Origin: Silene latifolia
Lineage: Eukaryota; Streptophyta; Magnoliopsida; Caryophyllales; Caryophyllaceae
Direction of reading: 5' to 3'
Assembly (NCBI RefSeq): GCF_048544455.1
Contig: NC_133532.1
Location: 15,068,948-15,132,947, forward strand
DNA length: 64,000 nt
Part shown: positions 23,636 through 35,676 of the stretch, one piece after another
Layout of the letters: every line of letters starts with the position of its first letter
How positions within the stretch are numbered: position 1 is the stretch's first letter
Position numbers and translations under genes: made by a program
Notes under the pieces: generated by a model
Told to the model about the DNA's origin: nothing
Database searches by the model: none
What the model saw: only the letters and a program-made list of their open reading frames with translations

Positions 23636-26600
23636 TTAACCAAACTTGAATCCGCCTTGAGGAACATCTCCACCAAGTTGAAACCCATTTTGAGAGGAAT
23701 CAGCTGAAGGCAATGCTTCCTCTTCGTCGTCTTCAATCCAGTATGTCTCCAGCAATTTAACGGACTTCTCATAGATCTCATTGTTGTCATGACTCTGCAA
23801 GTTCTCAATCTTCTCTAAACCATCAGCTTCTTCAATTGCTGAAGCAAATAAATTCACATCTCCAGTGGTTCCTAGATTCTTCTCAGCTTCCCCGACCTTC
23901 AGTATATTCTCAAGACCCTCTAAGCAGACCGTAACAATCCTTGGATCAGGGCAAGCCAGCAAATCACATAGTGGCTTGATACATCCTTGGCTTACCAAAA
24001 ACCTGAGTGGCAGAGACATATTTTAGCTGTTGTCACCGGCACAATCCTTTATTTATTGTCCTCATTTGACTTCGCTGGTCAGTCGATATAATGTGATAAC
24101 ATCCATTTGTAACCAGGAAAAAATATCCCAAGTTTCCAACGAATTTGTCTATTAGTTGGTGTCACGTTTTAAAATATGACATTTAAAAATTGTTGTTTCA
24201 ATATCATAATTTCTAGAAATAAATAAGTAGCTACCGTATATTGTGTGAAAACAATTCATCAAGACTTTTAACCAGCAAAATCTAACAAGAATGCAAAACG
24301 GGTAGAGGGAATATCTGTTAACAGTAAAAATAACAGCAGCATACTTAATTTGGTCGTGAGAGCCTCCAGAAGTAGCATTTGAAATAGCCCAAGCAGCTTC
24401 TTTCTTAATATCAAACTCCGCGTCTTGCAGCAGCTGGACAATAGGACCTATTATGCCAGCAGAAATAACAGCCTGCAATTTTTCCGGGAAATGAACAGTG
24501 TGTCATGAGTTAGATCACAAAACGGAACAGGAGAAAGATGGGGAACGAGTGACTGTCTTTATTGTTAACAGATAAAGGTAAGGAAACTAATATTATTAGA
24601 AAACTGCTTGCCTGTATCTGATCCTTAGTCCCAGCGGTGATGTTTGAAATGGTCCAGCAGGCTTCTTTCTTTATGCTTTTCTTGTGATTTTGAGTCAGTA
24701 AATTGAGGAGGCGAGGAAGTGACTGATGATCAATGAGACACTGGAGATGACACATTCAGACAAGGGAAGTTCAATGAATGTTTAAACCCTCAAATGTGAG
24801 GGAAAAGCAAAAGAAAAATCATAAGAACAATCTTGAACAAAAAAATATGGTTGATGTGAGCCAAACGTTGTTATAATAAAATAGAAAAGCAGACGGAGCA
24901 CTACCTGAGTCTGGATGTCGTCACCAGTGACAATGTTTCCAACTGTTCGAAGAGCGGGTATAAGAACGGATGGAGAAGGATGACTGCAAGTTTAACAGCG
25001 TGGTAAGACAATGAGGTTTAGCAAACAAAATAAAACGCAACATTTAATGTAACCCTTACAGTAAAAGCTCCACCAGTCGAGGGACTACATTGGCATCAAT
25101 TACCGACTGGATCTTGTCATTAGGACCGTCAGAGAGATATGACAATGCCCAGCAAGCGTCTGTAAGGACTTCATCATCATTTGAATGAATAAGCCGCTCA
25201 AGGACTGGAAGAGCAGGACTTGTCTGCAAAATACATCATAAGAAAAGTTAGCTCTATCAGTCAATACAACATGGGGACACAAAATGGAGATTCACCCCAG
25301 AACAAGCTAAAGAGGGAAACCTGTTCAAACGATGGTTGTGGCTTGCCTCTGCAGAAGTTCGACAAGGTCCATGTGGCATTTCGCAACATAGATAGTTTGG
25401 CATGCTCATTGAACAGAGCCAATAATGGCAGCAATGCACCCGAAGAAAGGACAAGATCACGGCATTTTGGTGAATCCCCAGCAGTATTACCTAACGCCCA
25501 GACAGCCTGAAGTGACAAAGAAGCTAGTCAAGCACAAACGACATATAGATAATCAAGTAAGTAGTAAACACAGTAATAAGCACAAGTGCAAACTAGGTAG
25601 TAGTTAGTTTGTCATATCCAACAACAAAAGACCAATGCTTAAATTTCATGGTTAACTACAAGTCACAGCCCCCATATACTAGAGGATTATGATATGCTTT
25701 TAATATTCTGAAATGTAAGACAGATAGTATGTATGCAAGCAAGCATTAAACCATACCTGCTCACGAACATCGTCACTCGGTGAACTAAGAAGCCTGACAA
25801 AAAGAGGTACAGCTCCATGATTAATGACCGTCTGGGTGTTCTCAGACGTTCCAGAAGCAATGTTTGTAAGCGCCCAAGCTGCCTCAAACTGAACAGAGCA
25901 AGTAATCAGCGGAATTGTCATTGAATTCAATCACAGGAATCTAGCAGCAGTGGTCAATAAAACAAACCTGAAGTTGAGGGTAATCATCTCTGCTCAAAAA
26001 CTCAACAAGACGAGGAACCACTCCAGATTGAACAACTTCCTCAATAGGAGGATTGCGTTCTGTAACAGAAGCAATCTATGTTAGACTGACGAATTTCCCT
26101 CGAATTCAATATTAATATCAACTTAAAATAATCAATCATCATGAAGTAGTGTGTCTTCCACGCTAGATAAAAACAAGGTATAAACTATAATCTCATCAAC
26201 AGAAATGTTACTTTCAGTTAAACAAAAGGAAGATATTCATCAGCACTTGATACTATATTGAAAACATAACTTAGTCTAAGAGGGCATATACCAAGTCAAA
26301 AAAACAAAAAGGTGCTATTGGTAGATCAATAATTCATTATGTATCAAAAATCAATGTTATTCGCATAAAATAGAAATACTCGACCCCCATGTTTGCCTTT
26401 GATCTAATCAACAAATTAAGAAACCAACCAATCATATAACCCGTCAAACAAACTAATTCCAATCCCAATATCCAAACAAAATGGTGTGTTGAGTAAGGTC
26501 AACAAACTTGCAGAAGCACACAGATCAATCACGCAACTATTAGGTTTATCAAATCAAATTAATCATTAAAATAACAAAAAAAAAATCATTTCCCAATTAG

Positions 26601-27829
26601 TTTGACCAATCCAAATTTAACAGATTATCGCAATAAACCAACACTCACAAACACTATAAATCATGTCGTCCTCACACAAATATTCCATTTTTCAAATTCT
26701 ATTCATTCTCGGAAACATAAAGATCGTCATAAGCTTAACTGTTCAAAAATGCTCCATATAATACTTGGAACAGCACTAAATAGCTTCACATTTAATATTA
26801 TAGTACAGAAAATGGCGGAAGCAAACCTATAGAGAGCAGTTTGCGGAAGTGAGAAGTAAACTCGAGTTGTGAAGATGGATCATCAGAATAAACACCAGCA
26901 ACCATCTGTTGGATGTTATCTATCTGCAAAATTCATCACAAAGACCCCATCAATCATCCAAACAATCCTCAAACAAATATAACACACCGAAATCAAACCC
27001 TAACAAACAACGAACCAAATAATCACTGAGCTAACAATCATCCAAACAATCCTACGAAATTAAACCACCAATCTAAAACCCTAACAATCAAACAAATAAA
27101 ACACGCCGAAATCAAACCGTAACAAACAAATGAAGCAATTAATCACAGAACTAACAATCATCCAAACCACCAATCTAAAACCCTAACAATCAGTTAATTA
27201 ATATCTACAGAACAAATTACCGTCCAAACAATCCTACATCAAAACAAAATAATCCTATAGCTAACAATCATCTAAACAATCCTAAACCACAACTAAACAC
27301 CAAAATTAATTAATTACAGAGGTGATTATCATTTGAAAATCCTAAATCAAATAAATCGCCGAAATCAAACTCAAACAAACTAATCAGAGAACTAACAATC
27401 ATCTAACCTATCTTAAACCACAAATAAACCACCAAAATCAAACCCTAACAAACAATCAATCAACTAATTACAAAACTAACAATCATTCAAAACAATCCTA
27501 GAACAAAATAAATCAACAAAATTAAACACTAACAAACTAACAATTATCCAAATAATCCTAAAACAAAGTACGTATCAAAATCAAACAGTAAAAAAAAAAA
27601 AATCAAAGAACTAATAATGAACTACCTTCTTGTCAAAAGCGGTGGTGGCAGCGGCAGCGGCAGAACCTTGAAGACCTTCACGACGCTTCTTCTGCAAGTT
27701 TTCTTCGCGACGGTTTCTGCGAATCTCAACCATATTATCCTCTCTCCGTCGCCGTCCTTCATCGGCGTCGACGGCCACCTTGTAAGTGCTGCGGCGTGCC
27801 TCTACCCTTGCGTTTGGCCTAAGCGACAT
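23636..27829 (-). CDS. Importin subunit alpha (10 exons, 525 aa)
   Basis: Adapter that binds classical nuclear localisation signals and hands cargo to importin beta. Ten exons join in frame: 27626-27829, 26827-26923, 25968-26059, 25757-25888, 25321-25506, 25060-25223, 24905-24983, 24612-24740, 24345-24472 and 23636-24002. Exon 1 is the importin-beta-binding domain, [17 protein letters not shown] onward with basic RRRR and KKRR clusters. Armadillo repeats follow with the W-x3-N pairs that line the NLS groove: [42 protein letters not shown] and [12 protein letters not shown]; the repeat with [11 protein letters not shown] carries Tyr at the Asn position. The C-terminal exon has [18 protein letters not shown] and an acidic tail ending GGFKFG. 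Length fits the family (about 530 aa). Exon 8 ends in a GC donor (CAG|GCAAGC), a rare but accepted GC-AG intron. The start is the first ATG before the IBB domain. Confidence 0.96.
26924..27625 (-). repeat. Importin alpha intron 1 built of degenerate CAATC/AACCC repeats
   Basis: Variants of ACAATCATCCAAACAATCCT and AAATCAAACCCTAACAAAC recur throughout the 702-bp first intron with irregular spacing of roughly 50-70 bp. The composition (almost no G on the plus strand) is unlike the other introns of this gene. Confidence 0.65.
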
Positions 27830-27940
27830 CGTTTCGAGAAATTAGAAACCCTAGAAAGAGAAAGAGGAGATTTTGCGGCGATGATCGGACAAGTTAAGAA
27901 GGAGAAGAAATGAATGAAAGAGTGAATGGAGAATGAGTAA

Positions 27941-27947
27941 ATTTATA
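27941..27947 (-). promoter_or_regulatory. TATA box of importin alpha
   Basis: TATAAAT on the minus strand, 112 bp upstream of the ATG at 27829, placing transcription start near 27910 with a short leader. Confidence 0.6.
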
Positions 27948-28149
27948 GTACAACTCTCAAGTATGGTTGGTGATAGTGAGAGATGATTTGAATTTTGGGG
28001 GAGGTTTTGTTTTGTGGGCTTTTTCCAACTCATTTTTTTAATTTTGTTACCGTTGCCTTTGCGTCTGCCGTTTGATCTACACACTTCTTTAACCTACAAA
28101 TATTTTAATTTAAAAATGTTTAATGATTTATCTATTTTATATCAATAAT

Positions 28150-28350
28150 TACTTTGTCCCGATCAATTGTTGTCATTTGATTTTATCAAAAATACCAAGA
28201 AAAGAGGAGGAGGTCAATTACTAAATAACGAGTGACCATATTGTGTATAAATGATTAGCCATTAAGTTCATTTTTAAAATAAAAATGACAACAATTGACT
28301 GAGACACCAAAAAATAGAATAGGACAACAAATGACGGAACAGAGGGAGTA
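28150..28350. mobile_element. Stowaway-like MITE
   Basis: Left end TACTTTGTCCCGATCAATTG and right part ACAACAAATGACGGAACAGA ahead of GGGAGTA form an inverted pair; TGTCATTTG near the left is matched by inverted CAAATGAC near the right. TA borders. Confidence 0.55.
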
Positions 28351-28364
28351 TATGATATAAATAG

Positions 28365-28745
28365 TTTTTTTTTTTTTTTGTAGCTGTAAAATAAATTCTT
28401 ATACGGATGACATCTGACTCATTTGGTTAAATGTACTTATTTTAGTAAAACCGTAAACTAAGACAACAAAGTAACTATATCGGGTCACTAAAATGTGTTG
28501 ATGGTGTATGGGTGGCTGAACACGAAGATCAATTTCAACATCCATTACATTCTTGGAGGGACGATCATAGTTGGCCAAATGATCGAACATGTCATTACTC
28601 ATCTTAATCGACTGAGTTTCAGAGAAATATTTGCAACGAGATATAAAGATGTTTCTCCCCTTGACTATGATACACATCGTCTGGAAACCAACGAGACCCA
28701 TGGCCGAACGAGCGAAAGAGAGCAAAGTGCATGATATGAATAGTC
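28365..28745 (-). repeat. Unclassified poly(A)-tailed dispersed repeat, copy 2
   Basis: Reverse-complement relative of 1-354, ending (minus strand) ACAGCTAC then poly(A) (plus-strand T-run 28365-28379). The minus-strand frame 28725-28399 contains DHLANYDRPS and YSYFVVLVYGF, clearly related to copy 1. The LINE at 28761 was inserted beside or into its 5' part. Confidence 0.65.
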
Positions 28746-29064
28746 AAGTAACTCTTTTATGCCCACACTTGACTCAACCGACTATCCTAGCCTTCCAAGG
28801 TCAGACTGTGCAGATAGAGAGTTCTCGTAGTATGGAGGATAAGAGTTCAGGGGTTGCTACTCCAACAACCACTCATATAACTGTGATTCCAGGTACTATC
28901 TTTACTCCAGCAAGAATTCTGACTAGAGTTACAAGTCATGAATCTCGTTTGCCAGGAAGGACAGAGGGAGAGTTTGTCAGGAATTTTAATGCTGAACTGA
29001 TTAAGTCTGCTGAAATGGTTGATAAAGGGGAAGGTGGGGCTACCTCTTCTGCTCATGGTTAAAT

Positions 29065-29841
29065 TTGGAATGTGGAATAAATGTTAGGGGTTTGAACAGT
29101 GACACCAAGCAAAGGGATGTGAAATGGTACCTTCATCATTCTGAGGTGGTTCTGTTTGGACTCCTAGAGACCAAGGTGAAACCTGGCTCTCTGAATAAAG
29201 TAGCTAATAATATATGTACTGGTTGGTCTTATACTACTAATACTAATTGTCATGCTGGTGGGAGAATTTGGGTTTTATGGAAAAATCAGTACCTGAAAGT
29301 GGATATAGTTGAATTGGATGCTCAATACTACTTTTGTGTATGGGTATAATAGAGTGGAGGAGAGAATACCTTTATGGACTGCCTTACAAAGTTGGACTAT
29401 CAGTGAACCTTGGGTGGTCCTTGAAGATTTCAACAATGTGATGCACTCAAATGAGAGAATTGGGAACATAGTTAAGGATGCTGAAATGCTTCCTTTCCAA
29501 AACACTATGGCTGCTTGTGATCTGCAGGATATGAAGACCACTGAGCTTTATTTACTTGGACCAATAAACAGCCTAGTGATACTGTGGTTTTTAGTAGAAT
29601 TGACAGAGTCTTGGTCAACATTGAATGGATTAATGTGTGGCCTGATTATTATGCTCATTTTGCCCCTGAAGGAGAATTTGATCATTGTCCTTGTATCATA
29701 ACCAGTGGGGGTGAAACCTTGACTAGGAGAAAACCCTTTAAGTTTTTCAATATGTGGAGCAGGGTGCCTGACTTCAAGGAAATTGTTAAGAAAGGGTGGA
29801 GGTGTTATATTACAGGATCACCAATGTTTAGAGTGGTGTAG
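29065..29841 (+). pseudogene. LINE endonuclease segment (decayed)
   Basis: INVRGLNSDTKQRDVKWYL and FGLLETKVKPG are the first blocks of plant L1 apurinic endonucleases, normally WN(V/I)RGLN and ETK with the catalytic Glu. Later blocks (EPWVVLEDFNNV, SRIDRVLVN, HFAPEGEFDHCPC) follow in two other frames, so at least two frameshifts lie between 29340 and 29600. The usual GDFN is LEDFN here, and the final SDH block reads as FDH. Confidence 0.8.
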
Positions 29842-30099
29842 AAACTTAAGCTTCTTAAACCTGAGTTGAAGGCTTTGAATATGAACCTTTTTTTCTGATG
29901 TGGAGAGGAATGCCGAAATTGCCTATGAAGCTCTGCTAGATTGTCAACGAAATTTGCAAGCTGATCCTAGGAACACTCTTCTTATGGACATTGAATATCA
30001 ATCTAGGGAGAGCTATCTCATGCTTGCAAAAGCTAGAGATGATTATCTCAGACAAAAGCAAAGTGTAATTGGGCAAAAGATGGGGACACAAATTCTGCT

Positions 30100-31773
30100 A
30101 TGTTTCATATAATCATTAAGAATAGGCAGCTTCAAAATAAGTTTATGAGGATTGAGGATGATATAGGCAGAGTTTGTACTAAACCAGCTGACATTCTGGA
30201 TGCTTTTGTGCATTATTATGAGCATCTGTTGGATTCTAATGCCAGTACAAATGGATTTTATCCTCACATAGTTGATCATGGGAAGAAGGTGAGTACTACT
30301 GAATGGGATACTCTTTGTCAAATTCCTACTAATGATGAAATCAAACAAGTGGTCTTCTCTATCCCTGATGACAAGAGCCCTGGACCTGATGGTTTTACTA
30401 GCTGCTTCTTTAAAGCTAGTTGGGAGATTATAAGAGAAGATTTTTGTAAAGCTATTAGAGATTTTTTCCTGTCTGGGCAGATATTGACACAGTTGAATTA
30501 CACAAATATGGTATTGATTCCAAAGACAGAAAATCCTATCTCTGTTAAGGAATTTAGACCAATTGTCTGCTGCAATACTACTTATAAGGTTATCTCTAAA
30601 ATTCTCTGTAATAGAATGGTTGGTATTCTTCCAAATATTATTAACCATACCCAGTCTGCTTTTATCAAAGGGAGGAGCATCATGGGAAACATCCTGATCA
30701 GTCGGGACTTAGTAAGACTGTATACTAGGAAATCAGTATCCCTTAGATGTATGATGAAAGTATATCTTAGAAAAGCCTATAACTCTATTGAGTGGAAATT
30801 TGTACACCAAATGCTAACTGGTTTAAATTTCCCTCCAAGATTTGTTGATTGGATTATGAAATGTGTCACAACTACCTCCTTCTCTATTGTGATAAATGGG
30901 CAATCTCATGGTTTTTTCCTTGGCAAACGAGGCCTTCGACAAGGAGATCCTCTCTCTCCTTTGTTTTTCACTATTTGCATGGAGTACTTAAGCAGAATGC
31001 TGACTGAGGCTTGCGAGTATATTGGGTTCAAATATCATCCTCTCTGTAGGGAAATTAAACTGAGTCATCTGATGTTTGCAGATGATCTTCTACTCTTCTA
31101 TAGAGGGGACATCAGGTCTGTTCTTACTTTCATGACTGTTTTTCAATGCTTCTCTACAGCATCTGGTTTATCCATTAGCAATGAAAAATCTGATATCATT
31201 CTCAATGGCATTGCACCTGAGCATGAAAATGAAATACTGGTTCATACTGGTTTTAAGAAGGGCAAACTACCTTTCAAGTACTTGGGTGTTCAGATCTCAC
31301 ATAAAAGGCTAACCAAATTAGATTGCAATGTTCTAGTGGATAAAATGGTGGCAAGAATAAGGGGTTGGAATAAGAGGAAATTTTTTGACTCTGGTAGACT
31401 GGTGTTGGTTAAATCTGTCTTAGGTACTATTCACAACTACTGGACTCAAATTTTTATCTTACCTATGGGAGTAGTTGATAAAATTAAGGCTTTATGTAGA
31501 AATTTCCTTTGGGAGGGGGATGAATCCTATTCTAAAGCTCCTTTGGTAGCTTGGAATACTCTCTGTAAATGGAAGATTTTTGGAGGTCCTGGAATTGTTG
31601 ATACTAAACAGTGGAACATTGTTGCTGTGGGCAAATTGGTATGGTGGATAGCACGGAAGAAGAACCACTTGTGGATTCAATGGGTGGACAAAGTTTATAT
31701 AAAACAGAATGAATGGATGGATTATAAGCCTACTAGTGTTAGTTCCTGGGCATGGGGAATGTTTGTGAGATAA
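30100..31773 (+). pseudogene. LINE reverse transcriptase (long open frame, active-site Asp lost)
   Basis: A 557-codon frame with canonical L1 RT blocks: DKSPGPDGFTSCFFK, EFRPIVCCNTTYKVISK, QSAFIKGRSI, GLRQGDPLSPLFF and LMFADDLLLF. In block A the usual KVDLRKAYDS reads KVYLRKAYNS, so the first catalytic aspartate is Tyr and the enzyme should be dead even though FADD is kept. The frame starts inside the domain region after an upstream break near 29840-30100. It runs into a linker with RGWNKRKFFDSGR typical of plant L1 proteins. Confidence 0.9.
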
Positions 31774-31799
31774 AAGAAGTATTTAAACCTGTATATGTT

Positions 31800-32353
31800 C
31801 AAGGGAAATGATCTTCTGGTGATGAGAACTACAAGATTATTGATGAGTATAATTGGCTCACTCAACATGCTATGGACAAAGTACCCTAGTTTAAGAGTGT
31901 TTGGAATAAATTCATCATTCCAAAACATTCTTTCATTCTTTGGCTCCTTAATCAGGAAAGACTTTTGACACTAGATAGACTTGTAAAGATGGGTATCACT
32001 CACCAAACTAGCTTTTTTTTTGTGGTGTTCATGCTGAGAATGACAGACACTTATTCCAGGAGTGTGCATATGCCAGGAAGTGTTATACTCAATTATTTGC
32101 CTGGTTGCAGATTCAGGTACCTGTTCAGATCAGTGCTGCTAATCTGCTGAAACTAAGGAAATACACTGGGTTTATTCGCCTGCTTATTAGTTCATTGGCT
32201 GCTGCTATACAATACCAAATTTGGCTTTGCAGGAATTCTTGTCGTGTTGATGGATATGTGCTTCATCCTGCTGCTGTACTTAAACGTATAAGGACTGATT
32301 GTAGAATGCGGCTTCTGACTGTCTGTAGGAAGTCTGAAAAGAGAGGAGGTTGA
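31800..32353 (+). pseudogene. LINE C-terminal zf-RVT region (decayed)
   Basis: Short pieces such as TLDRLVKMGI and AAIQYQIWLCRNSCR in different frames match the layout of the C-terminal zinc-binding region of plant L1 proteins. Frame changes and stops separate the pieces. Confidence 0.6.
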
Positions 32354-32542
32354 CTGGTGTACTCAATGAGGGCTTATGTAATGTATTTAGTTCCTTATGA
32401 TTGGATGTTCTGTGTATAGTGTATGAAATGATAGTTTGAACATTGAACACAGTATCAATAGTTGTAATGGTGATTGATGGCCTCTTTTGGATTGGATATA
32501 TAATATTACTTACATTTTCACCAAAAAAAGTAACTCTTTTAT

Positions 32543-33023
32543 AAAACGCTCTTCCTGTAGATTATTGTAAGGCCGTTTATGAAAGATGAGCTATGTTAAA
32601 TTATGTACTAATATTATAAAACTGGTTGTTAATTTAAAATTAAAGTGTCGGCAATATCATTAAATAAAAGAGGTATGAAAATTATAAAAAAAAAGTGTCA
32701 CATTATTTTATGAATTAACGTGGTTAATTGTGAAGACTTACATGTAAGTCTTACTGTGAGATAGTTTCGCATTAAGATACCGTCAGACATGATATGTGAG
32801 TTTGTCTATATTAAATGTGAGAGGTTTCATGGTAAATTTATCATAAGACCCTCTTATATAAGAAGTAGTGATTTCTCAATAGTCAACTTAACATAATTTT
32901 AAAGAAACATGTTTATATTATTGGATCGAACATAGGTCAAGGCATACCAAGAACGAAAGCTCGAACGCAAAAAAAAGATGTTCGAAAGGCGAAAGGGTCA
33001 ATCCATCTATCTATATCTATCTA
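32543..33023. other. Intergenic DNA, nothing recognised
   Basis: AT-rich sequence between the LINE and the Helitron, with a TATC microsatellite near 33004-33030. Confidence 0.5.
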
Positions 33024-33812
33024 TCTATATAAAATAATAAAACATAAACCACCTCATTGTTTTCCCGCCTAATCACCAGATCCCACATAAAACATGAGCA
33101 AAAGATTAATCCAAACAAAAAACCTAATACTCTCTATAAATCTTCCGCAGTAGGCTCCTTTAACAATCAACTCAACATTCAACAACTCTTCCATATATGT
33201 GGTAATTTCTAAGATCTTTTAATGGTAACTTCTAAGATCCTTTCATTCATCAATGGACACAAATTTTCATATTCTCACATTCTCCTATCACCTGTATGTG
33301 TGATTCTTATCATATACTCTTACGTTTCATCGAATCCATGAAGCATCCTATCTGACAATGATAAAGTCAGACTTATGCACTTCTCCAACCCAAACATGCA
33401 ATTTTTATGAGGTTAGATTATCTGAAATTTTCGTATTGGCCCGCATAATTGAACTCCCTCCATCTCATAGTATTTGTTTACCTTTTATATTTGTCTGTTG
33501 AGTGTTATTTGAATCAAAGGCAAACAAATAATTGAGATGAACGTAAGTAAGTTTTATAGCCACCAATTGCCGAAGTTTTCTTTATTTGGGGACTTTGGAT
33601 ATATGCTAAAAATTATTACTCCGTCTCAGAATCACTCAACTTTCAGTTTCATTTGATATTGGCTTCTATATCCCTATGTCTTGAATTGAAATGCAGATTA
33701 CTCATTAATAGCATATGGGCATTTTGCATTACCTTTCAGCATGCCCGACTTGAACACGGGTCTGGAAATTGGATTCATGTGCGAAAATAAGAGAAATTTT
33801 ATTAGAGACAAT

Positions 33813-34004
33813 TGGTCTCCCTTGTGACGGGTTACCATTTGTGACGGATATTTTGTGAGATAAAATGGTAACAAAATGGGTTAGTGGAGAAAGGGGACCA
33901 CATGAATAGCGTTGCAGAGAGAGAAAAAGTGGGTACATTGTGAGGTAAAATGGTATCTGTCTTCAGCTTGTGACGGATATGTCATGTCTTCAATAAGAAT
34001 TTGT
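33813..34004. mobile_element. MITE of the 'GTGACGG' family, copy E (inside Helitron)
   Basis: Contains CTTGTGACGGGTTACC, TTGTGACGGATATTTTGTGAG and, at the far end, CAGCTTGTGACGGATATG then TCTTCAATAAGAATTTG, matching the ends of copies at 4696 and 14497. Confidence 0.65.
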
Positions 34005-34265
34005 GTATTAGAGAAGGATGAAGATGGAGTACGTGAACATTGTTGAACTCCACCCGGTTTCTGCCTCAAATTTGATGAGCAATTAAAAGAAACACGATGA
34101 GTTACAAACTTACAAACTTACAAACTTAGTACTTAAACTTACCGTTTAAAATAGGATACCTTTTGTACGTCTTGAATTTCTACTAATCATTCACTGATTT
34201 TAACCGCAAGACATGGACTTGGATATGTAATTACCTCATTTTAAGCACTATATTTCCATGATTAC

Positions 34266-34564
34266 TACTCCCTCCATTCAACTCCACTTTGCAACTTTGG
34301 TTTTTACACGGATATTAAGGAGCGGATTAAAAAATTATTAAAAGTACATGGGGAAAGAGAAAGAAGAGGTTAAAAATATTAAAAAAACATAAAGGTGAGG
34401 TTTTATGGTGGGTTAGTGTGGGGTTTGGGTGGCATTTTTTGTAAATAAAGATTTTCAATAAGGATAGAATTGTCATTTTTTTTAGCCAAATAAGGAAACA
34501 TGTATAGTGGAGTTGAATGGACGGAAATGGAATACATGTAAAGTGGAGTTGAATGGAGGGAGTA
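34266..34564. mobile_element. Stowaway-like MITE (inside Helitron)
   Basis: Ends TACTCCCTCCATTCAACTCC and GGAGTTGAATGGAGGGAGTA are perfect inverted repeats with TA borders, about 300 bp in all. The perfect ends suggest recent arrival. Confidence 0.8.
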
Positions 34565-34749
34565 ATTATGAAAGAGTTATTTGGATTTTTGCAACAATTT
34601 TATAGGGAAACGAGAGGCCGGTCTGCATGGATGTTATAAATATTCTTAATAAAAATAATACTCCTATTTACTATACATTTTTTAAAATATTTTTATATAT
34701 GTCCGTACAACTTTGCACGGGTTTTAAGCTATGTTTTTATATAAGCTAG

Positions 34750-35676
34750 TGGTAAATAGACCGGACACCAACAGTGGTGTTTCTAGACTTTTGTCGTTGA
34801 GGATTCAATTTTATTGACGCAATTTTTCTAGACTAATTATTTAAAGTCTCTATTTTACTATGGATTATAAGTGAACTAATCTTATAATAATATTTTGTGT
34901 TAGAACATTAAATTGTAGTACTACTATTATATATGGTTAATCTAGGAATTGAAGGTGTGATGAAAATGGCGAGTATAGGGAAAGTTCGTTTTAAGAATGC
35001 GAAATAGACATTTTGGGGTGGTGCAATTAGAGATGTCGAGAGGTGTCAACGACGTTAATGTGATATGCAGTGGCAGTAGCCATGGATGTTGGTATGTATT
35101 TGATGGTGGATGAGGAACTTGACTATGCTGATGCATGTCGTATAACGGAGTTCGGTTGCTTGAAGTATGTTTAGGAGAAAAATGATTGAAATAGAAGTTC
35201 ATCTGATCAATTAATTTTTGTCAATTCACTTGGCAATGGATTAGGCAGGTAGACTCGAGGTTGGAGGTGAGCCTGGTGCCTGATGGTAGCTATAAATAAG
35301 CTTGGTGGGTTATGTAAATGGTAAACTGGCAAAGTATGTTAATGATATTTTAACAGGTTGAATAAAAAAAAACTCATCTCAACCCTTCATTTCTGCCTTC
35401 TCCAAGTGTTATCAGATAGGGAAAACTGGAACTGGAGAGAATTCGGACGCATATTACCTTATCTCTCGCTAAGGTAAATCATTGCTTTCTCTTCACCTTT
35501 TCATTAAATTGACTTTAGTCCCTTGTTTTTGTTACAATCATGTAATTCAATTTACTATTTGTAACTAAGATACGTCAAATTTGGGCATAATTAATTTATA
35601 TCATTTTTTTTTTGGCAGATGGAAAGATATAGTTTTACATATTTGCGGCATGGCTCAATATACCATACCTATAATG
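34750..35676. other. Intergenic DNA, nothing recognised
   Basis: AT-rich; the minus-strand frame at 34942-35202 shows no domain and is likely chance. Confidence 0.5.

Larger units (their letters stand above)
28746..32542 (+). mobile_element. L1-type LINE with 15-bp target-site duplication
   Basis: AAGTAACTCTTTTAT is repeated exactly at 28746-28760 and 32528-32542. The element between (28761-32527) ends in a short A-run after TTTTCACC. Its parts in order are: the C-terminal part of an ORF1-like frame (to 29062), an apurinic endonuclease segment, a reverse transcriptase, and a decayed zf-RVT region. At 3.77 kb it is short for a plant L1, so the 5' end is truncated. The frame is interrupted several times, so it cannot move by itself. 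Confidence 0.88.
33024..34749 (+). mobile_element. Non-autonomous Helitron, about 1.7 kb
   Basis: The 5' end A|TCTATATAAAATAATAAAAC has the TC start and composition of plant Helitrons. The 3' end has a hairpin CCGTACA...TGCACGG (34703-34720) followed by TTTTAAGCTAT (to 34732); a CTAG|T lies a little further on at 34746-34749, so the exact 3' end is either of these. No Rep/helicase coding sequence is present. It hosts a 'GTGACGG' MITE and a Stowaway. Confidence 0.65.

Noticed and set aside
27617-27913. 98-codon plus-strand frame
   Set aside because: Antisense to importin alpha exon 1 (IBB domain).
30043-30648. 201-codon minus-strand frame
   Set aside because: Antisense shadow of the LINE reverse transcriptase frame, which carries the recognisable motifs.
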